NCBI GenBank assembly: GCA_024663395.1
Contig: JANFAH010000035.1
Span: 619,425 to 683,424, forward strand
Origin: Pisolithus tinctorius
Lineage: Eukaryota; Basidiomycota; Agaricomycetes; Boletales; Pisolithaceae
Direction: 5' to 3'
DNA length: 64,000 nucleotides
The notes under the pieces were generated by a model, which was not told the DNA's origin, did not search any database, and worked only from the letters and a program-made list of their open reading frames with translations. A program made the translations under genes and the position numbers. Position 1 is the stretch's first letter. Each line of letters opens with the position of its first letter. Shown piece by piece: positions 34,834-45,284 of this stretch.

Positions 34834-35536
34834 TCAGTAAGCTACGTGAGCAATCCGGTGCAGCGTCAGTGTGCCACCTGAGGGGAATGACCTACGCCCA
34901 TTCTTGCCTGCAAAGATATCTAACTGTGTGAACACGCGAGTTCGCCTCTTCCCAGCAACCGATCTGCAAGGGTGGGTGTAAACACGTAAATGGATAGGGC
35001 TGTCGACTTCACACCCACCAGACAACAAATTCCCTTGATCGTCTGTTGAGGGTAGAGGTAGGGATTCAACCAATAGAGGACGCGCAATGAGTTTGCAGAA
35101 TACCGCAACGCGTTGAGGACAACGAATGGCGTATGGGCCGTGTCGGATCCTGACGAATCTGGTGTTGTGATTGAGACGACTTCAAGCTTTGGAATGTATT
35201 TGATGACGTCTGCCAAACTTCCAACAGGGGTCTAGGTCGGTGTCGTGGGTGATATCCACGGTAATGAACTAGCCTCCGCGCCCACTGACCAGGGGACCGA
35301 ACTCCGATGAGACTACCGTTTCTGGTAGTGCACTTCAGTAGCGTATGGCAGACTGCAAACAAATCCAGTGCAGAACGGATGAACATAGCACGATAAAGGC
35401 AGCGCCTTGCCATCTGTTGCCATTGTTTGCAGACGAGAACCCGACGCAGAGCGACTTTCCGTAAACTTCTGGGACCAACACGTAGGGAACGTAGGTCGCC
35501 AATTTAAAAATACGTTCCCACGACATCGGCCGTCTT
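34834..35536 (-). pseudogene. F-box-like gene relic cut by the 26-kb element
   Basis: Minus-strand fragments in shifting frames: WERIFKLATYVPYVL, a typical Agaricomycete F-box helix; then VCKQWQQMARRCLYRAMFI; then LADVIKYIPKLEVVSI and NALRYSANSLRVLYW. The same order appears in the gene at 62859-64000 (VCKQWWHLAIRYLYRAIYI and HALRDCASSLRIIDW). At least two frame changes are needed, so it is not functional. The left TIR of the 26-kb element begins just upstream of the F-box segment. Confidence 0.65.
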
Positions 35537-35805
35537 CTATGGAAAGCCGGACAATCACGCTCGAATAAGGAAAGTCCAACGGCAAAATGCCCAACTCAAA
35601 ATGGAAATGGCCGACGGCGGACCTCGATCACTCCAAGTACTTTTTTTTTTTGCCATCGTCGTAATGAAAAATGAAAAAACGCGTTTGTCGAAGTACTTTT
35701 TTTTTTTGGCCATCGTCATAATGAAAAATGAAAAAACGCGTTTGTCAAAGTACTTTTTTTTTTTTGCCATCGTCGTATTGAAAAAAGAAAAACACCTTTG
35801 TCAAA
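35537..35805 (+). repeat. Left TIR with three AT-rich 58-bp subterminal repeats
   Basis: About 100 bp of unique terminal sequence (35537-35640) precede three tandem units of GTACTTTTTTTTTTTGCC, ATCGTCGTAATGAAAAATG, AAAAAACGCGTTTGTC. Subterminal repeats commonly serve as transposase binding sites. ORFs through this repeat are by-products. Confidence 0.88.
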
Positions 35806-35843
35806 CTTGTGACCGCATTTCCTACATATCTATAATTGCAGTG

Positions 35844-36131
35844 TCAATGCCATCTCCTTATCATAGCCAACAAGAAGTTCCCCTCAGCCACAGGCAAGCC
35901 CTCCCGTGCAAGATGCATCACAAACTGGTCGCCCACAGGTGGTTCCACGGATTGAGATTGCCTGTAGCAATCGAGGATAATGTCAACGTCAGATAAGCCA
36001 TAGCCGTGGGAAGCAAGATATTGAGCTACTATTCCGCCCAATGGTTGAGCTCGGGCCTTGACCTCACATAATGTACCTACTTTGTACCGTATCATATGAC
36101 CAAACGAGGTTGACAATTGGCTGTGTTGCAC
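35844..36131 (-). CDS. Small ORF beside the left TIR
   Basis: 95 codons, start Met at 36131. The C-terminal half has even, protein-like composition (YGLSDVDIILDCYRQ, PPVGDQFVMHLAREGLPVAEG, NFLLAMIRRW). No family recognised. It could be the 3' exon of a gene whose 5' part was replaced by the satellite to its right. Confidence 0.35.
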   Translation of the reverse strand: MQHSQLSTSFGHMIRYKVGTLCEVKARAQPLGGIVAQYLASHGYGLSDVDIILDCYRQSQSVEPPVGDQFVMHLAREGLPVAEGNFLLAMIRRWH

Positions 36132-36229
36132 AGACCAGCTAAAGTCGAGCCCACCTCTGAGTTGTCATCATGTCACACAGCATAGCCATGATCATTGGAT
36201 GTCACCATACTGCACAGTGTGGCTGAGGG

Positions 36230-37700
36230 GTTACTACTATATACATCTTGCCTGGATAATCCTGGCATGGATTCTGGCAAGTTGGGAAAGGTCTGGTACT
36301 AACCTGGTCTGGGCTCACTGGCATGAGCCCAGCATGTGTCAGCAATTGCCAGTGGGTCAGAAGGCATTCCACTGTAATTCTATTGGTTTGGTATGAATGC
36401 CATGCTAATTCCAGTAAGCTGGGACAAATGCTGGGATAATGCCAATAAGCCAGGAAACATACCGGTCTTATGCTAGTGGGCCGGCACAGATGCCAAGGTG
36501 GTGATGGTCAGTTGGCATGGATGCCGAGCTAATTCCAGTTGGCCGGTATGGATGACAGCAACCACACTATTTCCAGCGGGTCGGAAGGCATACCAATGTA
36601 CATCCATTGGGCCGGTATGAGTTACGGCAATTTCTAGTATGCCGGGTCACATACCGGCCTTATGCAAGTGGGCCGTGACAGGTGCCTGGATTATGGTGGG
36701 TAGTTGGAATATACGTCTAGCCAGCTTTCATGCCGGGAATAGTAAGCCGGGACCCATACCGGTATAGTGCAAATATGGCAGAATAGAGGATAAGCTGGTG
36801 TTGGTGTGTGGGCATGGATGCTCATCTAATTCCAGGTGGGCCGGATGGATCACAGCCTCCAGGATATTTGCAGTGGTTTGGAAAGCACACTAGTGGGGTG
36901 CTATTCGGCTGGTATGGCTTCCTGACATTTCCAGTTAGCTGGGCCAGATCCCATGTTATTGCCAGTGAGCCGGGATATCTACCTGGCTGAATCTAGGGGA
37001 CTGGCAGGGGGCCAAGGCCAGTGCCAGTTGGTTGGCATCAATTCCTAACTAACTCCAGTTGGCCGGAATGGATCACAACCTCCAGGCTATTTACAGTGGT
37101 TCAGAAGGCATTCCAGTGGGATGGTATTGGGCCGGTATATGTTCCAGCCAAATCCAGTCAGCCAGGTCAAATTCCCAGTTGTTGAACATGACCCGGGACA
37201 CATACCGGCCACATTATAGTGGGCCGGCACAGGTTCAGGGCTGTTGGCAGTTGTTTGGCATCAATTCTGAACCAACTCCAGTTGGCCAGGATGGATGAGA
37301 CCCTCCAGGAGATTTACAGTGGTTCAGAAGGCACTCCAGTGGGATTCAATTGTGCCAGTATATGTTCCGGCCAAATCCAGTCAGCCGGATCAAATTTCCA
37401 GTTGTTTATCATGACCCGGGATACCTACCGGCCACAATGTAGTGGGCCGGCACAGGTCTAGGGCTGGTGGCAGTTGTTTGGCATCAGTTCTGAACCAATT
37501 CCAGTTGGCCGGGATGGATGACACCCTCCAGGCTATTTACAGTGGTTCAGAAGGCACTCCAGTGGGATTCTATTGGGCCGGTATATGTTCCGGCACAGTC
37601 TAGTCAGCCGGGCCAAATTCCCAATTGGTGACCGTAACCCGGGACACATACCAGCATTATGCTAAGGGACCGGGACAGATGCCCAGCCTATGGTGGTTGA
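36230..37700 (+). repeat. Satellite with units of about 222 bp
   Basis: At least four units can be aligned through the landmark CCAGGCTATTTACAGTGGTT at about 36860, 37082, 37306 and 37527, so the period is 221-224 bp. Each unit also has GGGCCGGTATATGTTCCGGC, ACCCGGGACACATACCGGCC and a GTTGGCCGGGATGGAT block. More diverged copies extend left to about 36230. Palindromic CCGG-rich words recur throughout. Confidence 0.8.
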
Positions 37701-38356
37701 TTGGCATGGATGCCCAGTTAAGGCCACTTGATGTTACCGGTTTAGATGATGGGCTAGTCTTTTGGCATCCCCTGGTGAATGCATGAGCCATACAAGTAGT
37801 GTCACATATATTTTGGCTGGGCTGGGAAGCTATTGTCTATGGGGCTGATATATCAGTGGCCCGTGTAATAAGGCTTGGCTGGACCTGCAGTGTTCTGTTT
37901 GGAACGGTGGGAGCATATATCAGTGTGCCGTGTGCATCGGCCTCAGCCCAAATTGGAGTGCCCATGTACTATGGAGGGCTTATAGTCCATTGTACTGTGA
38001 CCTTGGAGTGGGCCCAGATATTGTGATCCTGTAGGACAGGCTGGACGAATACTCCAGTGTTTCATGGTGTACGGGAGGCCCACGATATGGTGTCCCGTCT
38101 GTCTCGAGTCAGCCCGTGTATTATGATCACCAATCCATGTGTTCTGGCACATATGCCACGGTCTCATGCACAACAAGCAAGCCAATCTCCCAGTGTTCCG
38201 TCTGACTGGATTCGGCTCGAGTTGAAGTGTTCCACCAATTACGGGCCAGCCCTAGTCGGACTTTGGGAGAGGTATATGGCAAATAACTTGGCTTGGGATG
38301 GCATATAATATCCATAGAACCACCTTTACATGGACCCCCTATTGGATAAGTGTAGG

Positions 38357-39791
38357 TTATATGGAAGGTCCCACTGGACCTGCAGGCATCAACCAAGTCC
38401 GGACATTCTGAACTCTCATCCAATCCCCATGGGGTATCCCTATCCAGTTGTGTATGTTGTCCCTCATGTAGTAGGCAAAGCAACATCGGTTCCCACCCAC
38501 AGAACTAACCCCATGTTGAAGAAGCCGGCCGGAAAATGCAACTACAGTGCCAGGGTTGTAAAGGAACTGAAGGCCAAGTGTGGGGATATCCAATACACAA
38601 TCTTCATAATCGCCAACCGTGACCAGCATGTCATACCAATCGGACTGTGAGTGTGGGTCCCGGTGAAAGGGTGTGGTCTGGTTAGAGATTATGGAGACAT
38701 TAGTAAAAACCGACGGCCAGTGCTGCAAGGCATCCTGCATATCTTGGTTATGCTGACTCGACCATGTGTCCAACGACTGCATGGCTTGCCTTCCAGCCTC
38801 ATACAGGCCTGGGTGCATAATCGAAAGCGCACCGGAGAGGATGGCAGCTGGGAGGTAAGACCGCTGGGACCATTCACGACCGGCATCCATCCGTAGGTCA
38901 GCGGAAACTGACGGGGCAAAGTTCAGGGTCTGGATGCCACTTGAGAGACATACCCCTGAGGTAATATAGCCATACCATATGCCCCTGTTGGTGCCTGGCC
39001 GGGGAAAACTCCAGGCACCCCGGTGACTGTGAAGTGTGATTGAAATATTCAGCATTTTTCCGCCAGGAGCCACTTGTCATACTCTTGGACATTGCGTGGT
39101 GAAGGGGGTCCGGAGTGGCAAGCATATGTGTCTGCAGGGATGCCTGAATAATATAGAGTGTAAAGGAAATGTTCGAACTGACTTGCAAATCATTGGTGAT
39201 GGCGCCAGGAAGGTACCACAATGCAATGGTATCGCCGGTACCGAGGATTACCGTAGGTTCATCCACAAAGCCGGTCAGACTTGATGGATGCGCTGCCAGG
39301 TGGCCTGCCTCCCGGGTTTCATCAACCCCCAATTCCATAGCTGAAAGACGCTCAGAAAGCTGGATCAGATCGATGCCACTTTGCTCTGCAATACAATTTA
39401 GATTTGATTTTACATTCAGCCGGGACATCAGCTTACTTCTATTATTGTATGCCGCATGCATGCTGGCCACTATCTGATTCATAGCGACAATGCCGTGTGT
39501 TGGAATCTGGAGTGGAGGATCTGGTTTGGGGGCATTCGGTCCTGGGAAGGTTTGACTGGAGAATTCCCAGCGCATATAGTGTGTAATATCCCGGGTGGCG
39601 CTGTGATTTATTGCCATTAAGATCAGAAGACGATATAGCGAGCATGGTGTTGATGATGGGTAATCTGGTAGCTGTAGTGTGTAGTATTGAACCGTGGCTA
39701 TGTATGCCGGTGTTTTCCAGACCATAGTGAAGCTGCCATGGTTACACGGCGTTGGTAAATTACCATTCAAGCCTTCAAAAACAGGTGCCAC
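38357..39791 (-). CDS. TET/JBP family Fe(II)/2-oxoglutarate dioxygenase
   Basis: Exons 39791-38954 (perhaps split by a 39-nt in-frame intron at 39182-39144) and 38907-38357. N-terminal segment: GTGDTIALWYLP, then TSGSWRKNAEYF and SPARHQQGH. The catalytic double-stranded beta-helix has the metal pair HRD (PFHRDPHSQSDWYDMLVTVG), the distal His in GRLLQHGV, and the 2-oxoglutarate Arg in GGNRCCFAYYMRDN. This matches fungal TET/JBP enzymes, which oxidise 5-methylcytosine in DNA. All expected catalytic residues are present and the frame is open, unlike the transposase to its right. Product specificity (5hmC, 5fC, 5caC) cannot be read from sequence. The start codon is the first in-frame Met and may be too far upstream. 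Confidence 0.88.
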
Positions 39792-39864
39792 TATGGTGGC
39801 ATAGTACCTCCGGCTTCCACATATTATTCCAGCATGGTATGGGTACCAAGATAGAGGCGATAGA

Positions 39865-40280
39865 TGGTGAGTTCTGCTATGGCTCCGGTGCTAGCTACAC
39901 TTCCGACCACACCGGTTCCATTTCATGGTGTTCATGTTCCTTTATACACCATGCCAAAGCATTAGATGATGGACCAGGGCCTTTCAACCTAATTTTGTAT
40001 TCCACAGCCATTGAGAAAACATGATGCAGCCTTTTCTAGCACAGGTCCGGCAGTCCCGGTAATGCACGGATACAATGTTCTACTACGGGTCTGGCACTAG
40101 CTACACTTCCTACCACGCCGGTCATATTTCAGCATGTGAACCTTTCATTATACACTGTCCACAAGCATTGGACGATAGCCTGGGGCCTTTCCAACTAATT
40201 GCCTATTCCACAGCCATTGAGAAAATGCAACATGGCCTTTCCCAGTACAGGTCCGGCAGTGCCGGTAATGCATAGATACA
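39865..40280 (+). repeat. Two tandem 206-bp units upstream of the TET/JBP gene
   Basis: The block beginning GTTCTGCTATGGCTCCGG near 39871 recurs near 40077 as GTTCTACTACGGGTCTGG, followed by the same TAGCTACACTTCC and CCACAGCCATTGAGAAAA landmarks. It lies between the divergent TET/JBP (minus) and 40483 (plus) genes, so it may belong to their shared promoter. Confidence 0.7.
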
Positions 40281-40482
40281 CTACGGTTGCATCATCAGCA
40301 TTGTTCAGATTGATATCCAGCCACTTGGCTCATGATAACCGCTGCGCCGGGATAGGCCACTTGCTATTCTGGCCTCCCGGGATGTGATTATTGATGATCT
40401 CTTATCTTGCAGTTATCACATGTGTCAGCCACATTGCTATGTAATAACATTTTCACCCGATCCAACTCTACTCCGAATCACC

Positions 40483-41287
40483 ATGGATGTCAGGACCGCT
40501 AATCTATCCTACCTCTCCATGATAATCCAATACATCGGTGTCCGATTTAGATGGTTCACATATGCTTTGCAGCAGGCCAACAACCCAAGCGATCGACTGC
40601 CAGATGACTGGTATCAGCAGGTTCAGGTGGAAACAGTGAGTTTGTCGAAATGGATGCTGGTTTGCTGTGTCACAGACTTTTCCACAGCATATATTGAAGC
40701 AGGCCCTGGCTACCTGCAACACATATGGGACAATCATGAAGGTCCCATATGTTGCCAATGAACTGCTTTGGTGGACGGCCGTACAAAATATGGGAGAGAC
40801 CGCCCTGCTGGCAAACATCATGGAGTTGAATGTGCTGCAGGTCAAAAGAGGAGAGGTGAGACGTATGATCCACACCGGTCCTATGCCACATACCTGGTGG
40901 ACAAGGGACCCTACCCATCTGGATGGGTATGATCGTCGGTCATTGGAGGAAGTTTTGCAGGAGGCCAAGGAATTCTTTGTTGGGGTTGAGGTGTGCGGTG
41001 GTCATTTTTCGATCATTCCATTGAATCCATCTGTGCCATAGGAAGGAAAAGAGAGTCTCCCACTGCTGTGTGACATGGACCAGATGCCATCAGACAGCAT
41101 CGGCCGGATGATTGAAAGCTGTGACGAGATGATCCATCAGGAGGAGGAGGAGATTCGCTGGCTCCATGGTGTGATGGAATTCTGCAGTGAACGGCTCACC
41201 CTTTTTGACAGCCTTGGACAAGTACAGGACCAGCTTGAGGACTTCCGAGTCAATTCAGTTACCCGGCCAGGAGCCAGCAATAAGTAG
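40483..41287 (+). CDS. Element-associated protein of unknown function, one in-frame TAG
   Basis: Exon 1 40483-40637 (MDVRTANLSYLSMIIQYI to VQVET), donor GTGAGT, acceptor TGTCACAG at about 40677. Exon 2 (TFPQHILKQALATCNTYG, TIMKVPYVANELLWW) runs to a TAG at 41039. The same frame continues (LPLLCDMDQMPSDSI, SLGQVQDQLEDF) to 41287 with an acidic coiled-coil-like segment. No family recognised. It is divergent from the TET/JBP gene and convergent with the KDZ gene. The TAG may be a CAG-to-TAG change. Confidence 0.5.
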
Positions 41288-41383
41288 GGTGCTGTCCTCA
41301 TTACACATCTCATTAGAATCTTGATATGTAATTTCCCTGGTTTCATACTATCTAGAGATATATGCACATTACTCTGCCAATTC

Positions 41384-44300
41384 CTATCTTGAAGTACATC
41401 CTAGTGTTCCTGCTAAATCCCGATACATCTGGGACTGCCTAGCCGAATAACATGCGAAACTGGTATTGCCCACTGCCAATGCCTCCATATGCCGGCCTCT
41501 CCAGAATTTCTCCTTGTGTAAGAAGAATTTCTGTGTCCACCCAGTCTCCAGTGTGAGTAACTCTAGCTCTTCTTCCCAGCGATCCCGTAGCGCTTTTGTA
41601 CGCAGCCAGTTGACTCGATAAACTGTGATAATTCAGTCAGTATTTCACACAAGCCCAATTGATCTGCCTACATTCCGACATCCTGTCATTCATGGCAGAA
41701 TCCTGGGGAAGGTCCACGGTCCAAAACCAGGCCAGAGTGTCATCACGATGACCTCTTGCATTTGGGTCTGCAATTGTGGCACTCACAGTCAGGTCTGCCC
41801 TATTCAATTCTTGGTATTTGCCAAGAATGTCCTCCCCAGCCCCCAGTGCAATAAGTTGCTTTTGGCACTGGCGATAGATGGCGGCATGCCGCTGAACCAT
41901 TGCCTCTGCATTGGATATCCGGCCCCATGCCCGGGTTGTCATTTTGTAGTTCCCTCCTTTCCGGACATCTGTACGAAATATCACGGCCTTGTCCACGAGG
42001 GCCAGACGCAATTCATGCAATGCATCATTTGCCTGGCCCTGTCTCAGATGTATTTCCTGTTCCACAAGACTGCCGAGGCCCATGTCATGGAAATACTGTG
42101 CTCCGATATATGATGGCAGTGGAACATCGCTGACCTCCTGGTGACCAGGATGATCAGGGAGGAACGGATCATCAGTTTCGTCATTACTGTCCCCGTCGAG
42201 TGGGGCTATACTTCTGGGCCTTTGCCTGGGGTCAACTTGCCAGTCATTTCCGATGAACTGGGCTGCTCCATGTACTAGTGCATCAATCTGTGATTGCAAC
42301 CAGTCTTGCCAGCGCAAAATCGACAACTGGTCTGCCTCTGTTGCCCTGGCGTCCATATGTCGTGTATCCATAGCAAGCACTATTTGAGCCTGCTCAGCCT
42401 TTAATGCCCGTGCAATCCAAGTAGCTGAACCGCATGAGCTGCTGAATGAATGGTCCTTATGGATTAGGTCAATCTCAATGGCTTTCATGGTGGGTGCTAC
42501 CATGATGTATGTAAGTTATGGGACAGATGATACAGTTGGCCCCCTTACCCTTCTCCAGCCAGACTTCATATATGTCCATGGCCTGTGGAGTATTCCGCCG
42601 GCATGACTGCGCCACAAGTTCTTGTTCCACCCATAACCGACGCAAGCCATCTGGTACCTTGCTATCCAACTCATTGAATTTATCTTGGATTGTTGCTAAT
42701 GACTGCTTGGCAACCTTGAACTTCCGTTTCAATGCCGATGCTATGTGCAAGTAATTAAGCGGTGGTCAACCAGGTACTGTGATGACATACGCATCCGTAT
42801 CATTTTGAGGAAGTTACTATCATTCATTTGGAAGTCCAGCAACTCCTGACGATGTGCTGTCACCATTCCCCGGGCTGATGGTGAGACTATGTTGAGAGAA
42901 GACCAGAGGGTCTCCATGATTTCACCGTCCACCCGGAATAAAGTTTGGAGCATATCTGGCGAAGCACTCTGTCTGATGGCCATGGACATGCCATAGTCCA
43001 ATGCTGGGCTGAATCTGTAATCCGGAAGGCAGAGAGAGATATCTATTTTCCTCAAGCTGGCAGGCCAAGTTCTTGCTATACTGACAATTGATGTCATAAA
43101 AGGTTATGACCAGTTGCCGGGGGTCCAATCCATGGTGCATGGCATGGACCAGAGCATAATCCATATTGACCTGCCTGCTATATTGTTAGTCATGACCAGG
43201 GACTATGAATTGGTGCGTACTGCTCTCCCTTCTGAAAGTCGACCATTGCATGAGGTACAAAACAGCCATGCCTCGCACAGGCACATCCACCAATCCCGGT
43301 CAATTCCAACTTATTCCTTTGTGCATTTGCTTGATTAACAGCCCGGTGGTTATTGCAGTCAGATTTCTGCATGACGCAATCAGTCCGGTGCGTTTGGAGA
43401 TATCATGGCGCACCAACTTCTATTCTATTTATGGTCCCAGTCAAATATTCCTTGTATGGAGCTGATGTGACCATGAAGCCATTTCCATCCATGAGCCAGA
43501 CCTCTTCGGCAGCATTCTTGGGCAGCATATGCTCGGCCTTGAAGTTGCCGTCCATCACAAAGGTCCTAGCAAACCGCCAGCTACACAAGTCAGGCTAACA
43601 ATGCCTTTGAAACAATGAATAGAATACAGACTCAGAGAGAGCGATATCCTGATCTGGTACATTGATCCCTGGCTGGGGACAGGCAGGGCAGAAGAGGACA
43701 AGTTCACCGGCCTGGGGATCAGGCGACTGTTGATGGAATCCCTGCCATTTCAACAGCTTTAGGAGCCTCCACATTCTCGACACCCTGAGCAATTCCCTAT
43801 ACCTATTCTTCGACCGGCATGAGCGATGTGGCATATGGTAGGCCAGGGGTGATTGCACTCACCGGCACTAGGTGAGGAAACGCGCTTGAGGTGACTCTCT
43901 GAAGTTTGCTGTAATAGTTCATGGCGGAGGTTCCACATTCAACATTGTCCCTGATGAAGTCGTCCAGCACCTGGAAAGTGAAAGCCATCCTTGGTGCCTT
44001 AGTCGTAGCCAGGAATAGGCCAGCCATGGTAAGCTGAAGATGTGAATCCTCAGACCCAGGGCAGTTGCAATACTGCACATTGCAAAAGTGCACGCCACCA
44101 GTGTCCACAACTGTCAGATAGTTTCTATCATCCAGTGGGTTGAGATGTGCTGGTTGTTGACTCTCCTCAATGTCCTCCCACTCATCATCTACATGGCTGG
44201 CAGCATCCTCCCAAGAACCTTCTCCTGCCGGGCATGGTGCTCCGGCATGGCCCAAGTGTAGCACCAAACCAACCTATGATATCAGTCATCACAGATGATG

Positions 44301-44805
44301 GGTTGAAACTGGAACTCACCAGCCGTAGAGTGAAGTCTTCAAAGAATCTTCCATTCCATTTTTGTACCCGATGGAACGGTCTGAGCTTGTGTTGCTCGAT
44401 GCAACATGTTTTACAAGACAATGGGCGATGCACACAGTCCATGCATCTATATGGTGCCCCTTCTGCTTTACACACAAAACAAGCCATGACATCGGGTGGG
44501 GCCTCCATGTCCAGGAGCACAGACAGGTATCTACTCTTATAGGGCAGCCACTCTTCCAGATAACTGTTCTGTAATACGGTAAGGCACACATTGCCAGCAC
44601 CGGGATGTTTGATAATGCACACCTGGCTTTTTGGAATTCTTGATGTCCTCGGTGGTGATGCATCATCCATGTAGCAATATAGGTCAGCATCATTACCCTG
44701 GACTAAATTGGGTTCCTGGATGCTCGAAGATCCTGCCCTAGTAGGTGATTCGTTGCTTTGGCCGGTTGCATATCTTGCCTTCTTTCTCGGAGTAAACTTG
44801 ACCAT
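41384..44805 (-). pseudogene. KDZ transposase with CxC2 cysteine cluster, one frameshift
   Basis: Start about 44805 (MVKFTPRKKARYATG). CxC2 cluster: CFVCKAEGAPYRCMDC, CKTCCIEQHKL, PFHRVQKWNGRFF, then LGHAGAPCP. Central region YRELLRVSRMWRLLK and FCPACPQPGIN. RNase-H-like core: first Asp in TFVMDGNFKAEH; GCACARHGCFVPHAMVDFQKGE; second Asp in YDINCQYSKN; WHVHGHQ, RYAPNFIPG; Glu in VDGEIMETLW. The C-terminal block is typical of KDZ: LRQGQANDALHELRLAL, TRAWGRI, DPNARGHRDDTLAWFW, and MSEFYRVNWLR after the last intron. At least seven short introns. Between FIPG and VDGEI (about 42935) the frame shifts, apparently by a small deletion, so this copy should not give full-length transposase. All three acidic residues are otherwise present. 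Confidence 0.9.
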
Positions 44806-45284
44806 CTTTTCTTTGGATCCCCTGGTTGTTTTCACTTTTTCCAAGTGACATGGGTTACTGGGGTGGCTGCTGCAGCTCAGGCGATTCGTGACTTGCCCAT
44901 GTCTAGTATCAAGTCCTTGCAGGATGTCTGCAGGCCTCAGCCATACATGCCTCATTGTGATGCCTGGCATGACTATGATTTGAGTTGGATCTCGGAATCA
45001 ATGTCAGAAGATCCAATCGGGATCAAACTATACTTTATCTATATATAGTAGCAGACTGGATGATAGGACGAATCGGCTTACCATGTTTGGCTACGGTACC
45101 GATCGACTGGAACAAGACTATACTAACAATGGGTATGTATCATGACCGGAACATTACTCGGCCCCTGGAACTTTATTCAAGAATGGGTGACGGTAACTAT
45201 GAGGAACGGACTCCAAATTTTCTTTCAACAAAGGGTAACATTACCTGCAACTAACCAACCCCAACACCTTCTCCAACATTCAGA

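Noticed and set aside
35601..35996. 131-codon ORF starting in the left TIR (MEMADGGPRSLQVLFFF)
   Set aside because: Reads through the AT-rich terminal repeats; the mirror ORF appears in the right TIR.
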